A stretch of 43,683 bases of DNA from DAOTUB01 sp034437455. Lineage in GTDB: Bacteria > Chloroflexota > Anaerolineae > B4-G1. The first letter of the stretch is position 1. Each line of letters starts with the position of its first letter. The stretch covers positions 1 through 43,683 of the forward strand of contig DAOTUB010000229.1 in assembly GCA_034437455.1 (NCBI GenBank). The letters are read 5' to 3'. Below, in pieces: positions 7,880-16,000 of the stretch. Under the pieces are notes generated by a model. The model made no database searches. It saw only the letters and a list, made by a program, of their open reading frames with translations, and had not been told where the DNA came from. Position numbers and translations under genes: made by a program.

Positions 7880-7950
7880 GCACAGGATGGGCGGGGATCA
7901 AAGCTCTGGTTACCATCTGGAGCTAGACTCCGTCCACAGGGAACGTCTGG

Positions 7951-7993
7951 GCGGTCGAGCCAGGCAAGGCGGCAGGTTCGACCGCTATTTTTG
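7951..7993 (+). terminator. rho-independent terminator after the GTPase gene
   Basis: An 11-bp stem (GCGGTCGAGCC at 7951-7961 with GGTTCGACCGC at 7975-7985, one G-T pair) is followed by TATTTTTGT. It ends the DUF4388-GTPase transcript and separates it from the hydrolase operon. Confidence 0.75.
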
Positions 7994-8148
7994 TATCTTG
8001 TCGGACTGTAACCCCACTTTAACGGAACCGCAATGGACTTGCCGCGCACTTTCATGATATATTATGATGACCCAGGAGTGTGGGGGTTTTGTCCGCATTC
8101 TGCATCTATTCATATTTTTGAAGGCTCTGCCAGCGGGAGTGGCGCGCT

Positions 8149-8946
8149 ATGAGTTCCATTGTTACCGACCAAGGAATCGTTCACTATGAAGCCCACGGCC
8201 GTGGGCAACCTGTGATCCTGTTGCATGGTTGGCTCGAATCCTGGGATCATTGGCGTGGTACGATGGAATCGTTGGCCCGCCACTATAAAACCTACGCCCT
8301 CGATTTCTGGGGCTTTGGCGAATCCGGCAAGCAGGGGGTCGGTTTTACGATCCGGGAATACGTCGAGATGGTGGATCAGTTCATGGAGCGGCTGGGCATT
8401 ATGCGGGCGTCTGTCCTGGGCCATTCTATGGGCGGCACGGTTTCGCTCAATCTCACGCTCGATCACCCGGAGCGCGTTCGGAAGGTAGCCATCGTCGGCT
8501 CTCCCATCTCTGGGGAGGGATTGGCCCTCTTTTTGCGGTTGGCGGCGTATCGTTTCGTGGCCCGCTTGGTGTATCAGGTGCCCGGCGTCATTCCTCTGGG
8601 TGTCAGGCTTTCTTCTCCGCTTTTAGCGCGGGACTGGAAGACCTGGTACGCTATGTTCGAGCGCGATCTATCGCGTACCACGTTGGAGTCCTTTCAGCTT
8701 AGCATCGCTTCGTTGTGCAAAACAAACCTGCGCCCACGATTGGAAGAGATTCAAGCGCCGACGTTGGGCATCTACGGCCAGCAGGACCGCATTGTGCATC
8801 CCAAACAGGCGGATGTGCTAGCCGAGGGCGTCAAGCAGGCCGAAATACGTCGTTTTCGGCGCTCGGGGCATTTCCCGATGATGGATGAGCAGGAATTATT
8901 CTATCAGACGGTGCACGAGTTTCTGGATTCTCAAACGGAGGAGTGA
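8149..8946 (+). CDS. alpha/beta hydrolase
   Basis: 265 residues of the alpha/beta hydrolase fold. The oxyanion segment is LLHGWLESWDHW, the nucleophile elbow GHSMGG (Ser93), the acid is in YGQQDRIVHP and the histidine in SGHFPMMDE, so the triad is complete. A cap of about 60 residues lies between them. The substrate is unknown; esterase, thioesterase or C-C hydrolase activity are all possible. It starts an apparent operon: its stop nearly overlaps the V4R-domain gene, with the beta-helix and acyl-ACP-reductase-like genes following closely. A paralogue at 19100-19882 shares the N-terminal pattern (HGWL-SW, TYALD-WGFG) but has lost the serine. No strong SD is seen before the ATG; a weak TTATGA-type -10 lies near 8062. 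Confidence 0.88.
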   Translation: MSSIVTDQGIVHYEAHGRGQPVILLHGWLESWDHWRGTMESLARHYKTYALDFWGFGESGKQGVGFTIREYVEMVDQFMERLGIMRASVLGHSMGGTVSLNLTLDHPERVRKVAIVGSPISGEGLALFLRLAAYRFVARLVYQVPGVIPLGVRLSSPLLARDWKTWYAMFERDLSRTTLESFQLSIASLCKTNLRPRLEEIQAPTLGIYGQQDRIVHPKQADVLAEGVKQAEIRRFRRSGHFPMMDEQELFYQTVHEFLDSQTEE

Positions 8947-8957
8947 ACGGCGGGGTG

Positions 8958-9605
8958 ATGGATAGAGCTGCAGCGGCGATTCAAGAATCACCCCCATATT
9001 TCTTCCCCAACAAGATGGGGCGTATCGCTCTCCTGGCGATGGAAGAGGTAATGGGACGCAACGGGGTGAATGCGATTTTGAATCTGGCCCGACTTGAGCA
9101 ACGCATCGAGAACTACCCGCCGAACAACTTTGATAAAGAGTTCTCCTTCGACGAGTTGGGGCAGATGTTGCAGGCGCTGGACGAGATGTACGGGCCGCGG
9201 GGCGGGCGTGGATTGGCGCAGCGAATTGGCCGGGCTTGTTTCAAATTAGGGATCAAAGACCTGGGGCCGGTGCTGGGTATCGCGGATCTCGCGTTTCGTA
9301 TCTTGCCTCTGGCGATGAAACTGCGGGTCGGCTTTGAAGTGCTGGCTCACATGTTCGAAGGGTTTTCCGATCACCTGGTGCGGTTTGAGGAGGACGAAGA
9401 GTACTTTCACTGGATCATTGAGCGTTGTGGCGTCTGTTGGGGGCGCAAGTGCGACGCGCCTTGCTGCCACCTGGCCGTCGGGATTCTGGACGAGGGGCTG
9501 TATTGGGTCAGCGGCGGCAAGAACTTTTACGTCGAAGAGATATCGTGCATTGCGGCTGGCGATCCGACCTGCACGATTCTCGTCGGCAAACAACCACTGG
9601 ATTGA
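8958..9605 (+). CDS. V4R (4-vinyl reductase) domain protein
   Basis: 215 residues. The C-terminal half carries the V4R pattern: VGFEVLAHMFEGFSDHLVRF, RCGVCWGRKCDAPCCHLAVGILDEG and EISCIAAGDPTCTILV. V4R domains bind small hydrophobic ligands; they occur in BchJ of bacteriochlorophyll synthesis and in the sensor part of XylR/DmpR-type aromatic-responsive regulators. The cluster of six cysteines in this domain could bind a metal. The N-terminal 90 residues (MGRIALLAMEEVMGRNGVNAIL) match the helical part often seen ahead of V4R. Start choice is uncertain: GTG 8943 overlaps the hydrolase stop and GTG 8955 is also open. The tight coupling suggests the product works with the hydrolase. A role in chlorophyll synthesis has no support here, as no other bch gene is present. 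Confidence 0.75.
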   Translation: MDRAAAAIQESPPYFFPNKMGRIALLAMEEVMGRNGVNAILNLARLEQRIENYPPNNFDKEFSFDELGQMLQALDEMYGPRGGRGLAQRIGRACFKLGIKDLGPVLGIADLAFRILPLAMKLRVGFEVLAHMFEGFSDHLVRFEEDEEYFHWIIERCGVCWGRKCDAPCCHLAVGILDEGLYWVSGGKNFYVEEISCIAAGDPTCTILVGKQPLD

Positions 9606-9626
9606 GCGGAGATAGCCGTTATAACG

Positions 9627-10874
9627 ATGCGTAAAATCATCCTGCAAAACCAACGCAAGATCTTTCCATTCAACGAACCGGCGCGTGATTTGCGCGTGCT
9701 GAACAAACCGCTGTGGCTCCACCAGCGGGATGTTTTGGCCCCCTACGTCACAGCAGAGCGCGAGGTGCTCTCTCTGGATCAGATCGATTCCCAGCAAGTC
9801 GAGACGCTGGTTTACTGCGACAACTTGTTCTTTGACGAATTTTTCTTCCAAGAGTTTATCCAGCGCGCTTGGAAATTGGGCCAGCCCTGTCAGGTCGCTT
9901 TTGCGCTGGATGATCAAAGCATCACGGCTCACGCGATCCATATGCAGCAGGGCATTCGGCGCGAGGGAGACGTATACGTCGCCGATATGTGGTATTTCCC
10001 GCGCGGCGTCGAGCAGGACGTCCAGCCTCTGGTGATAGACACCGGCGCGCACGAGATGGGCTATTATCACGTCCCCACGCACATGTCGAACATGCGGGGA
10101 GATCTGGCGTACCAGGTGCCCGTGAGGGCGTTCTGTTCAATCGAGCATTGGGTCCACACCATTACTGCGAACGTCATCTTTGGCGTGCTCGCCAACGGGG
10201 CGCGCTTGGATATCGCGAGCGAGCGCGTGGGGAAACAGTTGAGCTTGCTATGGCGCGCGATCCTGGAACGGAGAAACGTGCACGCTTCATCGGCGATGGT
10301 GCATGTGGGCCGCAACTGTAGCATCGATCCTACCGCCATCATCAAAGGGCCGACCTATATCGGCGATAATGTCAGCATTGGCGCGGGAGCGGTCATAGAT
10401 ATCTCTATCATTGGAAATAACGTCAACATCATGCAGGGGGGACAGGTGCAGTGGAGCGTCGTGTCGGACCGTTGTTACCTGCCCTTTCGGGCGGCGCTCT
10501 TTTCGAGCCTGATGATGGCGGATTCGATGTTGGCGCAGAACACCTGCGTCCAGTTTTGCAGCATCGGGCGCAACACGTTCATCGGTGCCGGGAACACCTT
10601 TACCGATTTTAACCTGGTGCCCAAACCGATCAAGGCAATGCAGGAGGGCGAGTTGGGGGAGACGGGCATGCCGGTGCTGGGGGGATGCGTGGGACATAAC
10701 TGTTTTCTCGGTTCTGGCATGGTGATATACCCGGCACGCGTGATCGAGTCGGACGTCGTCTTGTTGGCTTCGGCCACGAGGCGCGTGATCGACCGGAATG
10801 TTCATTACCAAGACAGCGACCATTTTGCGATCAAGAACGGGGAGGCGTTGCATCCCGCCTGGTATCGACCGTAG
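9627..10874 (+). CDS. left-handed beta-helix (hexapeptide-repeat) protein
   Basis: 415 residues. The second half (about residue 225 on) is a hexapeptide-repeat helix: VHVGRNCSIDPTAIIKGPTYIGDN, VSIGAGAVIDISIIGNNVNI, QFCSIGRNTFIGAGN and GGCVGHNCFLGSGMVIYPARVIESDVVLL. This fold is shared by sugar nucleotidyltransferase/acyltransferases such as GlmU. The first half (FNEPARDLRVLNKPLWL...) resembles no motif I can name, and the usual nucleotidyltransferase signature near the N-terminus (GxGTRM) is absent. It may be an acyltransferase, a GlmU-like enzyme with a diverged head, or a scaffold. It sits 21 bases after the V4R gene and 12 before the acyl-ACP-reductase-like gene, so the four are probably one transcript. 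Confidence 0.7.
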   Translation: MRKIILQNQRKIFPFNEPARDLRVLNKPLWLHQRDVLAPYVTAEREVLSLDQIDSQQVETLVYCDNLFFDEFFFQEFIQRAWKLGQPCQVAFALDDQSITAHAIHMQQGIRREGDVYVADMWYFPRGVEQDVQPLVIDTGAHEMGYYHVPTHMSNMRGDLAYQVPVRAFCSIEHWVHTITANVIFGVLANGARLDIASERVGKQLSLLWRAILERRNVHASSAMVHVGRNCSIDPTAIIKGPTYIGDNVSIGAGAVIDISIIGNNVNIMQGGQVQWSVVSDRCYLPFRAALFSSLMMADSMLAQNTCVQFCSIGRNTFIGAGNTFTDFNLVPKPIKAMQEGELGETGMPVLGGCVGHNCFLGSGMVIYPARVIESDVVLLASATRRVIDRNVHYQDSDHFAIKNGEALHPAWYRP

Positions 10875-10886
10875 GCGGCCCTGCCG

Positions 10887-11927
10887 ATGGACAATTTTGC
10901 TTTCGTCATCCATCCCCTCGATCCCAAACGGGATGTGGCTCGCAAGTATCCCTTGCTGGCGCGGGTGTTGCCGACGGCGTTGATCCATTTCTTTTCTCGC
11001 TTTTGGCCGCCGCTCTGCCTTTCGCACATCACCGGCGTGCGCTCAGAGGCTACGGGGAAAGGGATCGAAGGGTGGTTATTGGCCTGTCCCTTCACCGCCC
11101 GGCAGATGCTGCGGCTACCATCGCCGACGGTTTACAGGAAAATCGTGCAGACAGGCCGGTTGGCGCAGCAGATGCAAGCCCGCGTTCTGGGATTAGGCGC
11201 CTTTACGTCTGGCATCGGCGATGGCGGGGTGACGGTCGCCCGGCAGTTGGACATCCCGGTCACCACAGGGAACAGTCTCACTGTGGCCCTGGCCGTCGAG
11301 ACGCTGGAAAAGGCCGCTGGCAAAAGAGGCGTGCGATGGGAAGAGGCCAGCGTGGCTGTGGTTGGGGCGACGGGCAGCATTGGAGCGGCGTGCGCCGAGT
11401 TACTCGCTCCGCAGGTGGGGCGCGTGGTGCTGATCGGTCGTCCAGGCCCTGGTCTGGCGGAATCTCGTTTGGCGCAGGCGTGCACGCGGGTCGAGGCAGC
11501 CGTAGCGCCGTCGCATCGGGAGAGGCGCGTGCTTAGCTCGACCCGGATTGAGGACATTATCGAGGCCGATCTGATACTGAGCGCCACCAACGCCGCCCGG
11601 CCCATTATCCAGCCGTGCCATCTCAAGCGTGGCGCGATCGTGTGCGACATCGCTCTGCCGCCCGACGTGTCGCCCCAGGTAGAGCGAGAACGAGAGGATG
11701 TGCTGGTCATCGAGGGTGGGGTGGTAAACGTGCCGGGTGAGGTGAACTTTCATTTCGATTTCGGCCTCCCGTTTGGAAAAGCCTACGCCTGCATGGCCGA
11801 GGTGATGATATTGGCGTTGGAAGGGCGGTACGAGAGTTATTCGTTGGGTAAACAGGTTCAGATCGAGCGAGCGCGTGAGATCGCTCAACTGGCTCGCAAG
11901 CACGGATTCTCAGTAGTTAGTGGTTAG
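10887..11927 (+). CDS. long-chain acyl-ACP reductase-like protein (AAR family)
   Basis: 346 residues that follow the cyanobacterial fatty-aldehyde-forming acyl-ACP reductase from end to end. The N-terminus FAFVIHPLDPKRDVARKYP matches its start, then GLGAFTSGIGDGG, TTGNSLTVALAVETLEKAA, the NADP-binding loop VAVVGATGSIGAACAELL, a GGVVNVPGEVNFHFDFG segment, and YACMAEVMILALEGRYESYSLG. The cysteine in that last segment (Cys302) corresponds to the acyl-thioester cysteine of the cyanobacterial enzyme, and all surrounding small residues are kept. The known reaction is reduction of fatty acyl-ACP to a long-chain aldehyde with NADPH. No aldehyde-deformylating oxygenase, the usual cyanobacterial partner, is in the window. 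The alternative, a shikimate-dehydrogenase-like protein of other function, is less likely given the cysteine. The C-terminus (VVSG) runs into a heptamer repeat. Confidence 0.75.
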   Translation: MDNFAFVIHPLDPKRDVARKYPLLARVLPTALIHFFSRFWPPLCLSHITGVRSEATGKGIEGWLLACPFTARQMLRLPSPTVYRKIVQTGRLAQQMQARVLGLGAFTSGIGDGGVTVARQLDIPVTTGNSLTVALAVETLEKAAGKRGVRWEEASVAVVGATGSIGAACAELLAPQVGRVVLIGRPGPGLAESRLAQACTRVEAAVAPSHRERRVLSSTRIEDIIEADLILSATNAARPIIQPCHLKRGAIVCDIALPPDVSPQVEREREDVLVIEGGVVNVPGEVNFHFDFGLPFGKAYACMAEVMILALEGRYESYSLGKQVQIERAREIAQLARKHGFSVVSG

Positions 11928-11992
11928 CCGTTAGTTGCGACGAGGGTAATGTCGTTCACTAACAACTAACAACTGGCGACTAACAACTAAGT
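11912..11992. repeat. degenerate heptamer tandem repeats, inverted halves
   Basis: From within the end of the reductase gene, units of seven (GTAGTTA, GTGGTTA, GCCGTTA, GTTGCGA) are followed by an 18-base gap and then CTAACAA, CTAACAA, CTGGCGA, CTAACAA, CTAAGTG. The two halves are roughly complementary, so they could fold back. The array ends right before the SD of the response regulator at 12005. Comparable heptads occur at 12911-12940, 19885-19920 and 21030-21064. Confidence 0.65.
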
Positions 11993-12004
11993 GAGGAGGG
12001 GGAT

Positions 12005-12922
12005 ATGTCCCAAGGTAGAATTCTGGTCGTTGAGGATGATTTCGACATCTCCAATATGCTGCGCATCTACTTTCAGTCGCAGGATTACGACGTCGTGGTG
12101 GCTCAACGCGGCGAGGATGCGTTGGATATGTGCCGTCACCAGCTTCCTGATGTCATCGTCCTGGACATCATGTTGCCGGACATGGATGGCTACGACGTAT
12201 GTCGTGAGCTGCGGGGTGCCTTGCGCACCAGCCACATTCCGATCATCTTCCTGACCCAGAAAGACGAACGCTCCGACAAAATTCGCGGCCTGGAACTGGG
12301 CGCCGACGATTACATCACCAAACCGTTCGACGTGGAGGAGCTTAACCTGCGGGTCAGAAATGCGATGGCTCGCGCCCGGTACGAAAGCTTGACCAACCCC
12401 ACTACGGGGCTGCCCAGCGGCAGTCTGATCGAGGACCAATTGCGACAGTTGATGCGGCAGGAGGACTGGGGCATCATCTACGTGGGTCTTCGAGGGTTCA
12501 ATGTGTTTAGTGAGGTGTATGGCTTTGTGGCCGGCGAGGATGTATTGCGCTTCACTGCCATGATCTTGGGCGAGATGGTGGACACCGTGGGTACATCGAA
12601 CGATTTTATCGGCCACATTGGCGGCGAGGAATTTATCGTTATCGCCGACAAGGGGCACCTCTCTGCCATGATCGAGGATCTTGCGCAGCGCTTTGACTCG
12701 CGAGTGGGCACCCATTACGATTGGCAGGCGCGCGAGCGAGGGTATCTGATCGTCTACAACGAGAAGGGTGAAGAGGTCAAAGTCGATCTGATGAAGCTCG
12801 CGGTTGGTGTGGTGACGGCCGACGACGGCCCCTTTGCCGACATTCGAGAGATCACAGAGGCGACCTCTATCGCGAGGCGTGAGGCGATGCGAGGAGGATC
12901 GCCTACTGCCGATGAACAATGA
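12005..12922 (+). CDS. response regulator, REC plus GGDEF-like domain
   Basis: 305 residues. The REC domain (1-125) has the acidic pocket VVEDD, the phosphoacceptor Asp54 in VLDIMLPDMDG, and the Thr and Lys in FLTQ and ITKPF. The C-terminal part is a GGDEF-type fold with GGEEF at residues 206-210 and the helix around SEVYGFVAGEDVLRF. The first metal-binding aspartate of cyclases (usually DxDxFK) is replaced: the strand reads YVGLRGFNVF. The domain therefore probably does not make cyclic di-GMP. It has a strong SD (GAGGAGGGGG) before the ATG. It is followed by the giant sensor kinase, its likely partner, after a 144-base gap. Confidence 0.88.
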   Translation: MSQGRILVVEDDFDISNMLRIYFQSQDYDVVVAQRGEDALDMCRHQLPDVIVLDIMLPDMDGYDVCRELRGALRTSHIPIIFLTQKDERSDKIRGLELGADDYITKPFDVEELNLRVRNAMARARYESLTNPTTGLPSGSLIEDQLRQLMRQEDWGIIYVGLRGFNVFSEVYGFVAGEDVLRFTAMILGEMVDTVGTSNDFIGHIGGEEFIVIADKGHLSAMIEDLAQRFDSRVGTHYDWQARERGYLIVYNEKGEEVKVDLMKLAVGVVTADDGPFADIREITEATSIARREAMRGGSPTADEQ

Positions 12923-12940
12923 CGAATAACCAGTGATGTG
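12911..12940. repeat. degenerate heptamer repeat
   Basis: ATGAACA, ATGACGA, ATAACCA and GTGATGT run in series across the stop codon of the response regulator. It is weaker than the arrays at 11912-11992 and 19885-19920 but has the same period. Confidence 0.4.
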
Positions 12941-13066
12941 AGGAAGGGGTTGATTTTTGGGGTGATTTCTTATGCCAGCTTTAGCGGGTATTATGAGATA
13001 GTTCAAGGTAATTTTTCAATCTTCCAGTCTGAAATCTGTACATCGTGAGTCCCCAGGTATTGTCGT

Positions 13067-16000
13067 ATGAGTGAGCGAGTCAGAGGATATCAGTTCAAGT
13101 GGCCAGACGTGATCATCGTGATAAGCATGGCGATCGTGGCCCTGGGCCTGGCGGTCTGGTCGGTGCGGGTCCCGACCGAGTGGGCCTCTATTCCCCGCCT
13201 GGCGCTCGTCGTTCCGGTGGGCCTGGTCGCCTATCGGTTAGGCCGCCGCTGGGCTTGGGTTGCTGCGGCGACGGGCGCATTCCTGAACCTCATCTCTTTG
13301 AGCGCGCTTTCTCCGACCCTTCTTCCTCCTCTCTCCTCTGTGACCGTCGAGGGGCTTTTTGCCGGTCTGCTTCTTTTCCCTGTGGCGCTGATGGCCGTCC
13401 GGTGGGGAGAGCAGCATAGAGCCAGAGAACCTGTGGAGCCGCTCGCCCGGCAGTCGTCGGACAAAGAGGAGTTATTGGAGCATATGGACGCTGCGGTCAG
13501 CGGCAGCTCCGATCTGAGAGCTACCCTGGACGCCATCCTATTTAGCACTCATCGTCTCGTCCCCTACGACCTGGCCGAGATCACGCTCTGGGACGAGGAA
13601 CGACAGTGTTGCGTCATCCGGGGCTGGGGAGGAGAGGATGAGCAGGCGTATACCCGAGAGACCGGAGGCGTCTATTATCTCGACGAAGGGTTCACGGGTT
13701 GGATCGCCCGTCACCACCGGCCCTTGCTCATCCCGGACGTTCAAGGGCGGCAAGATGTGCGCCCCAAATTGGACACGCCCAAATATCCCGTGCGATCGTA
13801 CGTCGGCATCCCCTTGCAGAGCCGGGGCCTGTTCGTCGGCACGCTCGAGTTGGTCAGTTATCAACGGGATTTCGCCTATTCCGAGCAGGACAGCGAGACG
13901 TTACAGGCCGTCGGCAACCAGGCGGCGGTGGCGATAGAGAACGCCTATCTGTACACCGAGATGCGGCGTCGGGCGTCCGAGTTGACCTCGCTGGCCAAAA
14001 TTTCAGCCGCCGTCAGCGAGTCGCTCGAATTGGAGCACGTGTTACAGACCATCACCTCGGCGGTGCTCGAAGTGGTGGGCTGCCAGATGTCGGCGATTTT
14101 TGTGCTGGACGAAGCGCAACAAGCGCTGCGGCTGGCAATGACCCAGGGGCTTTCTGAGGCGTATGCGGCGCAATCGCAGACGCTCACCCTGGAGCGCGGT
14201 GGACGGGCGCACGCCGTCGCGACCGGAGAACCGCTGATCGTCCCAGACCTGCAAGCTGACGAGAGCTTGCGCGCCTTTGCGCCGATTTCCATCCAGGAGG
14301 GATTTCACGCCTTTGCCGATCTGCCGCTCAAACGGGCCGATCGTGTGATCGGTATGCTCTCGGTCGCGTTCGCCGAGCCTCACCGATTCTCCGGCATAGA
14401 GATCGAATTACTGACTGCCTTTGCCGATCAGGCGGCGATTGCGATTGAGAACGCCCGCCTGTACGTGCGAACCGACGATGAACTGCGGCGGCAGGAGGAG
14501 GCGTTGAGCGGCCTGCGGCGCGTGAGCCGCGAGATCAGCACCACCCTCGATCTGCCCCCCATTTTGTACATGGTGTTGAAAGAGGCGATGCGCCTGGGCA
14601 AAGCGGCGGCGGGCGTCTTCGTGCTGCGGGATGCCGAGAGCGGCGAACTGAGGCTAGAGGTCTGTGCGGGCTATTCGGAGGCGGAGGAGCAGCGCATCCG
14701 GGACGTGCTGAAGGCGCCGGAGGCGCATCCGGTCCTGACCGCGGTGTTGCGCACCAACCAGTCGCTGCTCGTCCTCGACGCGGCGGCCGAGGAAAGAGAG
14801 GTCGTCCTCACACACCGCGCGACCCCGGCTCGCTCGGTGCTGCTCGTGCCCGTCTTCTACGCGGGGGTTCTGGCGGGTTTGCTCTTTTTGGAGAGTACCG
14901 AAGAAGTTGCCTTTGATCAGATGGCGCTGGAGGTGATCGAGGGATTGTCCGCCCAGGCGGCCATCGCCATCGGCAACGCGCAGCGCTACCGGGAACAGTT
15001 GGAGCGTAGAAATCTGCTCCATCGCCGGGCTGACCAGCTCGCCTCGGTGCTGGAGGTCAGTCGGGCGCTGCGTTCGGATCGGCCCTTGGAGGACGTATTG
15101 GAGGAGGTCGCGTACGCGATCCAGGAAAGTGTGGGGTTCAACATGGTCTTGATCAGCACCCTGGAGGGCGACCCGCCCTATCAGCGGCGGATGGCCGCTG
15201 CCGGCATCCCCATCGCCGATTTTGAGCGCATGCGAGAAGTGCGACAGCCGTGGTCTCTGATGGAGAGCGTGATGGACGACGAGTTCCGCATCAGCCAGAG
15301 CTATTACATCCCGGGCGAACGGGACGAGGTCTGGCGCGACCGCATAGATGCCTATGGGGAGGACGCGGACGATCTGGCGCGCGAGCCGGGCCGATGGCAT
15401 CCTCAGGACATGCTGCTTGTCCCGCTCGTGGGACCGGGCGGCGACATCCAGGGATTGCTCTCGGTCGATCAACCCCGCGATGGCCGGGTTCCTGAGCGGA
15501 GCACCGTCGAGTCGCTGGAGATTTTTGCCGCCCAGGCGGCGTTGGCCATCGAAAACTCGCGCATGATGGAGACCCTGCAACGCCGCGCCGAGATCTTGGC
15601 CTTGTTCAACGAGATCAGCCAATCGGTGGCGGCGAAACTGGAGCTGAGCGAGGTGTTGGAAAACGTCGCCAAGACGGCCCCTCAGTTGTTGGCCTGCGAT
15701 CAGAGCAGCATCTTTCTCCTGGATCCCCAGAGTGGGCAGTACGTGCCCCGGGCGATACACGGCTCGGCGCTTGAGCCTATCTCGACGCTTTCCTTTGCGC
15801 CGGGCGAGGGGTTGGTGGGCGACGTAGTCCAGAGCGGCATGCCGCTGGCCGTGGACGACATGAGGGAGGAATCACGCTCCTTCCTCGGCTCCGACGCCGA
15901 CGCGAGCGTGGGGTCCGTGGTGCTGGCGCCCCTCACCGTCGGCAACCAGGTCGTGGGCGTTCTGTGCGCCAGCCACCGGCAACCGCACGAATCCTCCCCC

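Noticed and set aside
11912..11992. CRISPR-like array
   Set aside because: Units are 7 bp with no unique spacers of constant length, and no cas gene is near.
13000..13066. Promoter upstream of the sensor kinase (TATTAT near 12989)
   Set aside because: No -35 element at proper distance; read-through from the upstream regulator is as likely.
14654..15760. Long minus-strand open frame (368 codons) inside the sensor kinase
   Set aside because: It lies opposite a well-supported gene with high GC, has low-complexity Arg/His/Gln-rich sequence and no ribosome binding site; it is a shadow.
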